A stretch of DNA of 64,000 bases from Shewanella sp. KX20019. GTDB lineage: Bacteria > Pseudomonadota > Gammaproteobacteria > Enterobacterales > Shewanellaceae. Below the pieces are notes generated by a model. It ran no database searches and was not told the DNA's origin. It worked only from the letters and a program-made list of their open reading frames with translations. Positions 18,439-27,045 of the stretch are shown one piece after another. The position numbers and the translations under genes are program-made. The stretch lies in NCBI RefSeq assembly GCF_016757755.1, contig NZ_CP068437.1:2232001-2296000 (forward strand), read 5' to 3'. The number at the start of each line of letters is the position of its first letter. Position 1 is the stretch's first letter.

Positions 18439-19632
18439 ATGTCTGACGCTGCTGCACAAAAAACAACACCATCATTGCTTCAATCAAGAGTCATCGACAC
18501 CAATCGTGCGCTTGAAGAGCAAGGGCTGTTAAGAAAACGAATTAAGGTCATGCTTGATGCTGAACATGCTAATTGCTTTGAAGTTGATGATTTACCTTAT
18601 ATTAATTTTAGCAGTAATGATTATTTAGGTTTGTCCAGATCAACCAAAGTCATTGAAGCACTGCATGAAGGGGCAAAGTCTTACGGTTTTGGCAGTGCGT
18701 CATCACCCTTAGTCGTCGGTTATAGCCAAGCACACCAACAGCTAGAGCAAACACTCTGCCAAGCAACGGGTCACGAGGCGGCATTGCTATTTTGTTCCGG
18801 TTTTAGCGCCAATAATGCATTAATGAAATGTCTGTTTAATCACACCGACACCGTGCTCGCCGACAAGTTGGTGCACGCCTCGGTGATTGATGGACTGCAA
18901 GATAGTGGCGCAGTGCTTAAGCGTTTTATCCATAATGATTTAGTATCAGCAAACACACAGTTTGAGCGTCACTCTCCCTGTGCCTTATTGACTGAAAGTG
19001 TGTTTAGTATGGATGGCGACATTGCCCCGTTGGTTGAGCTATCAGCCTTGTGTAAGCAACATAACGCCTGGCTTATTGTTGATGATGCGCACGGTTTCGG
19101 TGTTGTCGGAGAGAAGGGGCTTGGAGCAACGGCATTAGCAAATGATATTCATATCGATGCGCAGATCGTCACCTTTGGTAAAGCACTCGGTGGCCAAGGT
19201 GCTGCTATTCTAGGAAGCCAGGAATTAATAGACTACTTAGTTGCTAATGCACGTCATTACATATATTCGACTGCATTGTCACCTGCCAATGCAGTAGCGG
19301 TTAACGCTGCCGTAGCAGCCATTATTGAGCAACCATCACTAAACGAACAATTGCAGCACAATATCCATTGTTTTATAGCTGCATGCCAAACAGAAAATAT
19401 TGTCTTAACGGGTTCTACCACAGCTATTCAACCTATTATTATTGGAGAGAGTGCCAGAACCCTCGCAATTGCAAAACGGTTGAAAGAGCACGGTTTCTGG
19501 GTCGGTGCAATAAGGCCACCCACAGTCGCTCAAGGAAGTGCAAGACTGCGAATCACATTAACCGCAGAGCACCGCGAAGAAGATATACACACATTTGTTG
19601 CTGTACTTGCTGATATTTTACAAGATGACTAA
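18439..19632 (+). CDS. bioF: 8-amino-7-oxononanoate synthase
   Basis: BioF is a PLP enzyme that condenses pimeloyl-ACP or pimeloyl-CoA with alanine to make KAPA. It is 397 aa. NFSSNDYLGLS at the N-terminus, SVFSMDGDIAPL, VDDAHGFGVVG and the PLP-lysine segment TFGKALGGQGA are all present. It is 139 bp after bioB, with a hairpin in between, and upstream of bioC. The larger spacing than in E. coli leaves room for a second promoter. Confidence 0.97.
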   Translation: MSDAAAQKTTPSLLQSRVIDTNRALEEQGLLRKRIKVMLDAEHANCFEVDDLPYINFSSNDYLGLSRSTKVIEALHEGAKSYGFGSASSPLVVGYSQAHQQLEQTLCQATGHEAALLFCSGFSANNALMKCLFNHTDTVLADKLVHASVIDGLQDSGAVLKRFIHNDLVSANTQFERHSPCALLTESVFSMDGDIAPLVELSALCKQHNAWLIVDDAHGFGVVGEKGLGATALANDIHIDAQIVTFGKALGGQGAAILGSQELIDYLVANARHYIYSTALSPANAVAVNAAVAAIIEQPSLNEQLQHNIHCFIAACQTENIVLTGSTTAIQPIIIGESARTLAIAKRLKEHGFWVGAIRPPTVAQGSARLRITLTAEHREEDIHTFVAVLADILQDD

Positions 19633-19686
19633 AGCGCTTGTTAGTCAGCATTATTTCAAACCCCATAGCGCTTAGGATCCAATGTC

Positions 19687-20457
19687 GTGAAAACAGCGGT
19701 AAACCAGTTAAATATTGACGTCGCTAATCGTTTCTCAGCGGCTGCATCATCGTACCATTCACATGATATTTTACAGCGAATCGCGGCAAAGCATTTGTTT
19801 GAGTTAATGCGGCCGACTCAGCCCTTACTCGATCTCGGTTGTGGTCCCGGAACCTCATTTACATGTTTCAACCATATTGACGATGTTATCTGTGTTGACA
19901 TTGCACAAGGAATGTTGCGCAGCCTTAAAAAAGATTTTCCAGCGTATAAGGCGCTCTGCGCTGATGCACAAAACTTGCCCTTGCTGGACGCGTCAATAGC
20001 GACAGTTTATTCCAATGTTGCACTGCAGTGGTGTAAAAACCTCGAGCTTGCGGTAACTGAAGCTAACCGTGTACTCCAAATCGGGGGGGAGTTTAATGCC
20101 AGTATTGTTGCCGAAAATAGTCTGTATCAACTGTCAGATCTTAGATTAAACGTTAACCGCTTTAAAAGTGAAGCAGAGATACTTAATTGCTTTAATCAAG
20201 ATGATTGGCAAATTGAACAGATTGAGACGCGCGCCATAACGGTATATTTTGATGACTTTAAGTCGTTACTGCAGTCAATCAAGGGTGTTGGTGCATCTAC
20301 AGTTGAGGTAAAAAGTCAGCTTAATCAACGCCACGTCACATTGAGAGGGCGAGGAGATTGGCAAAAATTGCTTAATAAGGCAGAGTTAAGCCGCGCCCCG
20401 GAGGGGCTTCCCTTGACTTATAATATCAGTTTTATCAAAGCGAGAAAGACGCGTTAA
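19687..20457 (+). CDS. bioC: Malonyl-[ACP] O-methyltransferase
   Basis: BioC methylates malonyl-ACP so that the fatty-acid cycle can build the pimeloyl chain of biotin. It is 256 aa with a class I SAM fold: motif I LLDLGCGPGTS, then VDIAQGML, DAQNLPLLDASI and SNVALQWCKNLELA. FSAAASSYHSHDILQRIAA at the N-terminus is the BioC opening. It starts with GTG at 19687, with AGGA upstream. It lies between bioF and bioD. No bioH is in the window. Confidence 0.95.
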   Translation: MKTAVNQLNIDVANRFSAAASSYHSHDILQRIAAKHLFELMRPTQPLLDLGCGPGTSFTCFNHIDDVICVDIAQGMLRSLKKDFPAYKALCADAQNLPLLDASIATVYSNVALQWCKNLELAVTEANRVLQIGGEFNASIVAENSLYQLSDLRLNVNRFKSEAEILNCFNQDDWQIEQIETRAITVYFDDFKSLLQSIKGVGASTVEVKSQLNQRHVTLRGRGDWQKLLNKAELSRAPEGLPLTYNISFIKARKTR

Positions 20458-20483
20458 TAAAGGCTGAACACCTTGGAGTATGC

Positions 20484-21149
20484 ATGACTTATTTTGTAAC
20501 CGGGACCGACACTGACTGCGGTAAAACGTTAGTGTCTTCAGCATTGTTAACCGCAGTAAAGGGTGAAACCGTAGGCTTTAAGCCAGTAGCGTCTGGGTGT
20601 GAGCAAAGCGAACAGGGCCTTCGAAACAGTGACGCGCTAGCACTGATGGCCGCATCAAGCATAAAACTTCCTTATGACGATATTAATCCTTTTGCCTTTT
20701 TAGCTGCAATTGCACCGCATATTGCAGCGAGCGAGCAAAATATATCGCTGTCACCTAAAAAGATCCAGGCGCAACTTAATATGGCGCAATACCTAGGGGC
20801 CGACTTTGCACTGGTTGAAGGTGCTGGTGGTTGGAGACTACCACTAGGCGATGGTCATTTTATGTCTGAAGTTGTGCAAGCAATGCAACTGCCGGTGATC
20901 TTGGTGGTTGGTATGAAGCTAGGCTGCTTGAATCATGCATTATTGACTGCTGAAGCGATTGAGCGAGATGGTCTTGTCATTGCAGGTTGGGTTGCGAACC
21001 AAGTTGATCCTGACATGGCTAACCAACAAGAGAACCTAGCTTCATTACAGCAGATGATGTCTGCCCCTTTTCTTGGGCATATTCCCTATCTAGAGAACGC
21101 AACGGCAGCAGAAGCCGCTGTACACCTTAATGTAAATTTGCTTAGTTAA
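20484..21149 (+). CDS. bioD: Dethiobiotin synthetase
   Basis: BioD closes the ureido ring of biotin from DAPA, CO2 and ATP. It is 221 aa. The P-loop GTDTDCGKTLVSSALL at the N-terminus, the GFKPVASGCE segment and VEGAGGWRLPL (substrate and metal contact) are family hallmarks. It starts 26 bp after bioC and is the last bio gene. Confidence 0.96.
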   Translation: MTYFVTGTDTDCGKTLVSSALLTAVKGETVGFKPVASGCEQSEQGLRNSDALALMAASSIKLPYDDINPFAFLAAIAPHIAASEQNISLSPKKIQAQLNMAQYLGADFALVEGAGGWRLPLGDGHFMSEVVQAMQLPVILVVGMKLGCLNHALLTAEAIERDGLVIAGWVANQVDPDMANQQENLASLQQMMSAPFLGHIPYLENATAAEAAVHLNVNLLS

Positions 21150-21519
21150 TAGATTCAATCGATTGATTAAAGCAATCAACTGCTGGTTATTTTAACCTCT
21201 AAGATGATGCAATCTTGTGCATTGTCTTACGGGTTATCCCTCTGTTAAAAAAGATTAATCTGCATATAGGTCTATTTTGACACTATTTAAGATTAGATTA
21301 ATAAAAACTGCCTAAAATCACCGCCTCTGATAAAGATACCCAAACTACTCCAAAATGCAGGATTTAGCATGTCTAGAAGGGGCTTGGGTATTAAAGTGAT
21401 CGTCTAAGATAAACGCAGTTGAACTGTTTTTTCGTTGAATCCCTTGAAATTGAAGATTTCGGACATATTATGTCTCTAACAATGTTTATCAGGACCATAT
21501 GTATCCTACAGGAGCTTAA
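21150..21519. other. Intergenic region upstream of htpX
   Basis: No gene is seen. It contains an AT-rich inverted repeat (TTGATT...AATCAA) near 21160-21178 just after bioD, with no following T-run, and a candidate heat-shock promoter at 21443-21468. Confidence 0.5.
21443..21468 (+). promoter_or_regulatory. Candidate sigma-32 promoter of htpX
   Basis: CTTGAAA, 12 bases, then GACATAT, against the sigma-32 consensus CTTGAAA-N11-16-CCCATNT (second element 5 of 7). It lies 52 bp upstream of the htpX ATG. htpX is a known heat-shock gene in E. coli. Confidence 0.5.
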
Positions 21520-22383
21520 ATGAAGCGTATATTTTTACTGATTGCTACCAATATGGCGATCTTATTAGTGGCATCAATCGTGATGTCTATTTTGGGCGTA
21601 AATACCTCAACCATGGGCGGCTTGTTAGTGTTCGCGGCTATTTTTGGTTTTGGTGGTGCGTTCATCAGCTTGGCTATTTCTAAGTGGATGGCAAAGAAAA
21701 CCATGGGTTGTGAGGTTATCACAACGCCGCGAGATAATACTGAACGCTGGTTAGTCGACACGGTCGCTCGCCAAGCCGAGCAGGCTGGGATTAAAATGCC
21801 TGAAGTGGCTATCTATCAGTCACAAGAGTTCAATGCTTTTGCAACGGGGCCAAGTAAAAATAACTCGTTAGTTGCCGTTAGTAGTGGTCTTCTTTACGGT
21901 ATGAACCATGATGAGATCGAAGCGGTACTCGCTCATGAGATCAGTCATGTCGCTAATGGTGACATGGTAACATTGACGCTTATTCAGGGCGTAGTGAACA
22001 CCTTTGTTATTTTTGCTGCACGTGTGGTTGCTGGCATTATCAATAATTTTGTCGCTAGCAATGATGAAGAGGGTGAGGGCTTAGGTATGTTCGCCTACAT
22101 GGGCGTTGTCTTTGTACTTGATATGTTGTTCGGTATCTTGGCATCAATGATCGTGGCTTACTTCTCTCGTATCCGTGAGTTTAGAGCTGATGAAGGTGGC
22201 GCTAAGTTGGCCGGCAAAGAGAAAATGATTGCCGCGCTTGACCGACTTCGTCAAGGGCCAGAGACTGGTGCTATGCCAGCTCAAATGTCAGCACTTGGTA
22301 TTAATGGTAAGAAATCAATGTCTGAATTATTGATGAGCCATCCACCACTCGAAAAACGAATTGCCGCACTTAGAGCTCGTTAA
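21520..22383 (+). CDS. htpX: Membrane zinc metalloprotease HtpX
   Basis: HtpX is an inner-membrane M48 protease that, with FtsH, removes damaged membrane proteins. It is 287 aa. Two N-terminal helices (about 5-25 and 33-53) precede the soluble part. The zinc site is H139-E-I-S-H143 plus Glu220 in REFRADEGGAKLAG. Two more hydrophobic segments (about 155-175 and 190-215) lie between them. GGAGC precedes ATG 21520. A terminator follows and the gene is monocistronic. Confidence 0.97.
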   Translation: MKRIFLLIATNMAILLVASIVMSILGVNTSTMGGLLVFAAIFGFGGAFISLAISKWMAKKTMGCEVITTPRDNTERWLVDTVARQAEQAGIKMPEVAIYQSQEFNAFATGPSKNNSLVAVSSGLLYGMNHDEIEAVLAHEISHVANGDMVTLTLIQGVVNTFVIFAARVVAGIINNFVASNDEEGEGLGMFAYMGVVFVLDMLFGILASMIVAYFSRIREFRADEGGAKLAGKEKMIAALDRLRQGPETGAMPAQMSALGINGKKSMSELLMSHPPLEKRIAALRAR

Positions 22384-22405
22384 TTCATCTTTAGCTAATA
22401 AAGTA

Positions 22406-22437
22406 GATTCGGGGGGGCAACTTCCGAATCGTCTTTT
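22406..22437 (+). terminator. Intrinsic terminator of htpX
   Basis: GATTCGG/CCGAATC stem, extendable by two G-T pairs, followed by GTCTTTTT, 23 bp after the stop. Confidence 0.85.
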
Positions 22438-22684
22438 TAGTAGTCAAAATCAAGGTGATAATTGAACATTTGTAGTCTTTCATAGCGCGAATGAAAGGTA
22501 GAATTTGATGGAGCGCACATTTTGGTAATGGTCACAATGATATGATCTTCAAACTAAATTAGTTGCGAATTTGTGATTCCTTAGCTAAGTTAAGCTAAGT
22601 CGTGCTAATAATATTGATCGCAAGATGGAAACATACCTGACTGATAAAGTTTCCACTATGCGAACATCTAATGAGGATACAACT

Positions 22685-23032
22685 GTGAGCAAAAAATTAT
22701 TAAGTGCAATCTTTGGTGCGGCTATCGCAGCACTAGCATTATCTCCTTCTGTTTTCGCTGAAGGCCAAGAGTTGGCTGAAATGCATGCTGAAATGGATGG
22801 CTGTGAAGCGTGTCACGCTGACGGTTCTCCATCTGCAGATGGCGAATATGAGTTCGAACAGTGCCAATCTTGTCACGGTACATTGGAAGAGATGGATGCA
22901 GTCCACCAGCCACACGATGGCATGCTAATGTGTGCTGACTGCCACGCACCTCACGAAATGAACGTGGGTGACAAGCCAACATGTGACAGCTGTCATGATG
23001 ATGGTCGTACTGCAGAATCAACACTTAAGTAA
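22685..23032 (+). CDS. cctA: Small tetrahaem c-type cytochrome (periplasmic)
   Basis: This is a periplasmic electron shuttle that passes electrons from the inner-membrane quinol oxidase CymA toward terminal reductases in Shewanella. Four CxxCH haem sites are present: CEACH, CQSCH, CADCH and CDSCH. I set the start at GTG 22685 (SKKLLSAIFGAAIAALALS), giving 115 aa with a signal peptide cut after VFA; GAGGAT lies 9 bases upstream. A longer frame from 22625 has no ribosome-binding site and spoils the signal peptide. Length and haem spacing match the Shewanella STC/CctA family closely. Confidence 0.95.
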   Translation: MSKKLLSAIFGAAIAALALSPSVFAEGQELAEMHAEMDGCEACHADGSPSADGEYEFEQCQSCHGTLEEMDAVHQPHDGMLMCADCHAPHEMNVGDKPTCDSCHDDGRTAESTLK

Positions 23033-23050
23033 CCTAAACCGTTACCGATA

Positions 23051-23076
23051 AAAGCCAGCTTAAAGCTGGTTTTTTT
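23051..23076 (+). terminator. Intrinsic terminator of cctA
   Basis: AAAGCCAGCT - TAA - AGCTGGTTTTTTT, a stem of six GC-rich pairs extended by A-T pairs, 19 bp after the stop. Confidence 0.92.
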
Positions 23077-23240
23077 GTACCCAAAATTCAAACCAAACGT
23101 GAATATTGACACACATTGCTGCAGTATTGGGCAAGTGCAGATGATTCAACCTTTGCGCCAATACTGATTTCTTTGCTAAACCCGCCATATCTCTTTGTGA
23201 GTACCTTGATGCGAGCTTTATCAAACACTTGCGTGATTGT

Positions 23241-23258
23241 AGTGCATGGCGCTGCACT
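23241..23258. promoter_or_regulatory. Inverted repeat upstream of nasA, possible activator site
   Basis: AGTGCA - TGGCGC - TGCACT, an 18-bp palindrome 72 bp upstream of the -24 element. TGCACY is the NtrC half-site, but here the halves face outward, so the identity of the binding protein is uncertain. Confidence 0.35.
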
Positions 23259-23329
23259 CATGTAGAACATTCTGTCTGGAAAGACGGTAAGGATGATTTT
23301 TTATTGCACTAAAACAATTGGTTATATTA

Positions 23330-23345
23330 TGGCATAGGTATTGCG
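23330..23345 (+). promoter_or_regulatory. Candidate sigma-54 (RpoN) promoter of the nasA operon
   Basis: TGGCATAGGTATTGCG fits TGGCAC-N5-TTGCW, with exact GG-N10-GC spacing, 39 bp before the nasA ATG. RpoN/NtrC control is the usual arrangement for nitrogen assimilation. Confidence 0.75.
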
Positions 23346-23383
23346 ATGCAATTGGCATGAGTTAATACCTAGGAAAGCGAATC

Positions 23384-26149
23384 ATGCCAAGCTGTAAAAC
23401 GACCTGTGCATACTGTGGGGTTGGCTGTGGAGTTACAGTTAATAACCTTAATGAAAAAGACAGTATTAGTTTTTCACAGCATCAAACTCTGACGGTTAGT
23501 GGTGATAGTGATCACACGGCTAATTCAGGTGACTTATGTGGTAAGGGCCTGGCGTTAATCGACAGTTTAAATATTCCCAATAAACTGTTGTACCCACGCC
23601 GACAAATTAGTGCTGGCATAGATGACAGTTACCAAAACATTAGTTGGCCTGCCGCTGTAGCCGAAATAGCGGAAAAATTTAGCAGCGCCATTGCAGAGCA
23701 TGGCCCCGATTCCGTTGCATTCTATCTTTCGGGTCAACTGCTCACAGAAGATTATTATGTCGCGAATAAACTGGCTAAAGGTTTTTTGGCTACCGCAAAT
23801 GTAGACACTAATTCCAGGTTATGCATGTCGTCTGCGGTAAGCGCCCATATACGAGCGTTTGGTGAGGATGTTGTTCCAGGTTGTTATGAAGACCTGTTAC
23901 TTAGCGATGTCGTCGTATTAGTCGGCGCTAATACTGCTTGGACACATCCGGTACTGTTTAAGAAAATACTTGCTGCTCGCGCTGAGCGTGGCACTAAAAT
24001 CGTGGTCATCGATCCACGTCTAACCGCCACGGCGTCGCAGGCGGATCTGCATCTGCAGCTCACTCCAGGTTCTGACCTTCATTTGTTTAACGGTCTACTC
24101 TGTGCGATAGCAGATAAAGGTCAATCGAACCGTGAGTATATAAATAGCCATACCGAAGGGTTTGAACAAGCAGTTAATAGTGCCCGTGAAGACAGTGAAA
24201 CCCTTGCCAACATCGCTCATCTTACTGGACTTAAAGCCAAGGAAATTGACTATTTTTATGCGCTTTATCAACAAGGCAATAAAGTGGTTACCGCTAGCAG
24301 CCAAGGGGTTAATCAGTCAACTTCAGGCACAAATACCGCCAATGCCATCATCAATTGTCACTTAGCGCGTGGGGATATCGGTCAAGTAGGCTGTGGCCCT
24401 TTATCGTTAACAGGGCAACCGAATGCGATGGGAGGACGTGAAGTAGGCGGCCTGGCCACGCAGTTAGCCTGCCACCTTGGATTTTCAGAGCCTGAGCGGC
24501 GGTTAGTCGAGGAGTTCTGGCAAACAACGGCGCTACCAAAATCAAAAGGGTTAACAGCGACTGAGATGTTTGCCGATATGGCAGAGGGGAAAATAAAGGC
24601 TGTATGGGTATTGGGTACCAACCCAGCTGTTTCAATGCCTGATACGGAGCTCGTCAAGAAGGCGCTACAAAGGTGTGATTATGTCGTGGTTTCCGATATC
24701 ACCGCTGACACCGATACCGCAAAATATGCCGATCTGCTTTTACCCGCGCAAGGTTGGTCAGAAAAGTCGGGAACAGTCACTAATAGTGAGCGGACCATTA
24801 GCCGCCAACGAGGTTTTATTCAGCCTCAAGGAGAGTCAAAAGCAGATTGGTGGGCGCTGTGTGAAGTCGCAAAAGCGCTTGGATTTACAGCGGCATTTGA
24901 ATTTAAAGACAGTGCCGATATTTTTAATGAATACGCTAGGCTAACAGTAAAAGTACAGCAACAATTTCCACATAAACAGTTATCGCTAGCGGGTTTATCA
25001 GGCCTAAGTGCTAGCCAGTATGAGCAACTTTTACCAACACAATGGCCTGTGAATGACTTTCAGTCGATTGGTCAAAGAGATGTGCGTTTATTCTCCCAAG
25101 GCCAGTTTGCTACTACAAGTGGTAAAGCTCAGTTTGTAGAAACTCGACTGTCTACTGAGGGTGACGGTCAAGCCCCGATGGACTCTGGCTCCTTGAGCCA
25201 AAACCGAGTGTGCTTAAACAGTGGTCGTAGCCGTGATCAATGGCACACCATGACAAGAACCGGTCATATTGAGCAACTAGCAGCATCGCATTATCAACCA
25301 GAATTAACGCTGAATATTAGAACGCTTAAAAAGCATGGGCTAGAGGTGGATGGTTTGGTGGCGATTAAAACCGAGAATTTGGCACAACCACTTATTGCTC
25401 GCGTCGTTATTGATGAGTCACAACTAAAAGATACAGCATTTCTTTCAATGCATTGGTCAACGCAATTTAGCAAAAGTGGTGGTGTAAATAGGGTGGTTAC
25501 AGCTGCCGTTGACCCTTTCTCGAAGCAACCAGGATTTAAAAACCAGTGGGTTGAACTGCGCCATCAACAGGTGGTGGAACAAGGGATAGAGTGGGGCCAG
25601 GCGTTAGTCGATACTAAGCGACTATGTTGGGATGTAAAGCAGCAACTACGCGGTGGCGTTTGTCGCCATATTGCGGCTGAATCCAACATTTCAGCATCGA
25701 TTATGGCAGCAGATCTTCATCATAAGTTGTCCTCGCAGCGTGTTTTGCAGTGGCGAGATCAAGACAAACAGATCTACTGCATCATCTATCAAGGCAAGCT
25801 TAAAAGTCTACTTATCACAGCTGAACACGCGTTAGATATTGATGTTAACGCAATTCAGTCACTCATTAATAATCCACTTAACGCACAATTTATTAAACAC
25901 TTACATCAAGTATTACGCGCAGGCAGCAGTAAAATAGTCTGCGCATGTACTGGAGTGACTGAAAAAGAAATTGAGCAGCAGATGTGTGCAGATTTTGATG
26001 CTGGCGCGACCACTATCCCTTTGATTGTTGATGCAGTGCAGCAAAAGCTCAAATGCAGCGCTGTGTGTGGCAGTTGTTTAAATCAAGTCAAAGATCTTGC
26101 TAATGCAGTTATTGCTGACAAACAGAAATCAAACAGGGAGGTTGCTTAA
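23384..26149 (+). CDS. nasA: Assimilatory nitrate reductase, catalytic subunit with C-terminal BFD domain
   Basis: This is a cytoplasmic molybdopterin enzyme that reduces nitrate to nitrite for nitrogen assimilation. The N-terminal 4Fe-4S site is formed by Cys8, Cys11, Cys15 and Cys52 (CAYCGVGC...GDLCGKG). The molybdopterin oxidoreductase body contains SRLCMSSAVSAH, GQPNAMGGREVGGLA and WVLGTNPAVSMPD. A molydopterin-dinucleotide-binding domain (GRSRDQWHTMTRTG) follows. The last 70 residues form a BFD-like 2Fe-2S domain (VCACTGV...VCGSCL), a common extension in NasA that may accept electrons. It is 921 aa. It starts unit 1 of the nas locus; its stop overlaps the SUMT ATG (TAATG). Confidence 0.96.
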   Translation: MPSCKTTCAYCGVGCGVTVNNLNEKDSISFSQHQTLTVSGDSDHTANSGDLCGKGLALIDSLNIPNKLLYPRRQISAGIDDSYQNISWPAAVAEIAEKFSSAIAEHGPDSVAFYLSGQLLTEDYYVANKLAKGFLATANVDTNSRLCMSSAVSAHIRAFGEDVVPGCYEDLLLSDVVVLVGANTAWTHPVLFKKILAARAERGTKIVVIDPRLTATASQADLHLQLTPGSDLHLFNGLLCAIADKGQSNREYINSHTEGFEQAVNSAREDSETLANIAHLTGLKAKEIDYFYALYQQGNKVVTASSQGVNQSTSGTNTANAIINCHLARGDIGQVGCGPLSLTGQPNAMGGREVGGLATQLACHLGFSEPERRLVEEFWQTTALPKSKGLTATEMFADMAEGKIKAVWVLGTNPAVSMPDTELVKKALQRCDYVVVSDITADTDTAKYADLLLPAQGWSEKSGTVTNSERTISRQRGFIQPQGESKADWWALCEVAKALGFTAAFEFKDSADIFNEYARLTVKVQQQFPHKQLSLAGLSGLSASQYEQLLPTQWPVNDFQSIGQRDVRLFSQGQFATTSGKAQFVETRLSTEGDGQAPMDSGSLSQNRVCLNSGRSRDQWHTMTRTGHIEQLAASHYQPELTLNIRTLKKHGLEVDGLVAIKTENLAQPLIARVVIDESQLKDTAFLSMHWSTQFSKSGGVNRVVTAAVDPFSKQPGFKNQWVELRHQQVVEQGIEWGQALVDTKRLCWDVKQQLRGGVCRHIAAESNISASIMAADLHHKLSSQRVLQWRDQDKQIYCIIYQGKLKSLLITAEHALDIDVNAIQSLINNPLNAQFIKHLHQVLRAGSSKIVCACTGVTEKEIEQQMCADFDAGATTIPLIVDAVQQKLKCSAVCGSCLNQVKDLANAVIADKQKSNREVA

Positions 26150-27045
26150 TGAAGCTCAATCAAATAGCCAGTATAAAACCGTTAATGGCAGAAGGTGTTA
26201 TGCCGATGCTGCAGCGAGTTAATGACTCTATTCGTGCTGATGAAGCTAATTTAGTGACTATTGTCGGTGCGGGGTGTGGCGATATCGACATGCTAACGAT
26301 TAAGGCGGCGAGAGCGATTGCTAGCGCAGAAGCGATTGTCTATGACAATCTGGTCAGTAAAGATATTTTACAGTTAGCCTCTGAAGGTTGTGAGATGCAT
26401 TACATGGGGAAATGCTTTGCAAAACCCAGTGCCACTCAAGAGCAGATCAATCAGAAGCTGCTGCAGCTAAGCCAACAAGGAAAGGCAGTTACTCGCCTTA
26501 AGGGCGGAGATCCTAATGTGTTTGGTCGAGGCTCTGAAGAGGCGATATTTTTGGCTAAAAATGGTGTGAAAAGCCAATTTGTTGCAGGAGTTACCGCCGC
26601 ATTAGGCTGTGCAGCCAGTGCGGGGATCCCCTTGACCCATAGAAAGGTGGCTCGGTCGGTAACGTTTGTAACAGGGCACCTTTGTGATGATACGGTAATT
26701 GAGTGGGCGGGCCTGCTGGCAGCCAGAAGTACCATGGTGTTTTACATGGGCAAAGAGAGGGCGGCCGAGATTGCACATGGGTTACTGCAAGCTGGCGCAA
26801 AACTCTCATTACCTGTCGCTTTCATTAGTAACGGTGCACGAGATAATCAATCGATAGTGAGCACATCAGTGCAAGATATGGCTGATGTTGCTACCAGCAT
26901 CAATGTCGACGGCCCAACATTGTTAATTGTTGGGGAGGTGGTCGGGATCGGGCAAGAACTCAGCCTGTTGTTGCTTGCTTGTGATATCAAAAGCGATAGT
27001 GAATCTGATGCCGAGTGCGATGTGTCCGAGCGTGCATATGGATAA
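26149..27045 (+). CDS. cobA: Uroporphyrinogen-III C-methyltransferase (SUMT)
   Basis: SUMT methylates uroporphyrinogen III twice to give precorrin-2, the precursor of sirohaem, the cofactor of the NirB nitrite reductase encoded downstream. Signatures are VGAGCGDIDMLTIKAARAI at the N-terminus, YDNLVS, RLKGGDPNVFGRGSEEA, and PLTHRKVARSVTFVTGH. At 298 aa it is a stand-alone SUMT without the CysG dehydrogenase/chelatase half, which must be elsewhere. It is translationally coupled to nasA, and its last 8 bases overlap the next gene. Confidence 0.95.
   Translation: MKLNQIASIKPLMAEGVMPMLQRVNDSIRADEANLVTIVGAGCGDIDMLTIKAARAIASAEAIVYDNLVSKDILQLASEGCEMHYMGKCFAKPSATQEQINQKLLQLSQQGKAVTRLKGGDPNVFGRGSEEAIFLAKNGVKSQFVAGVTAALGCAASAGIPLTHRKVARSVTFVTGHLCDDTVIEWAGLLAARSTMVFYMGKERAAEIAHGLLQAGAKLSLPVAFISNGARDNQSIVSTSVQDMADVATSINVDGPTLLIVGEVVGIGQELSLLLLACDIKSDSESDAECDVSERAYG

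Noticed and set aside
22500..22600. CRP site upstream of cctA
   Set aside because: A TGTGA half-site is present, but the matching TCACA half is missing at the right distance.
23060..23270. Two overlapping minus-strand frames between cctA and nasA
   Set aside because: They are mutually exclusive, have no ribosome-binding site and cover the cctA terminator and the nasA control region.
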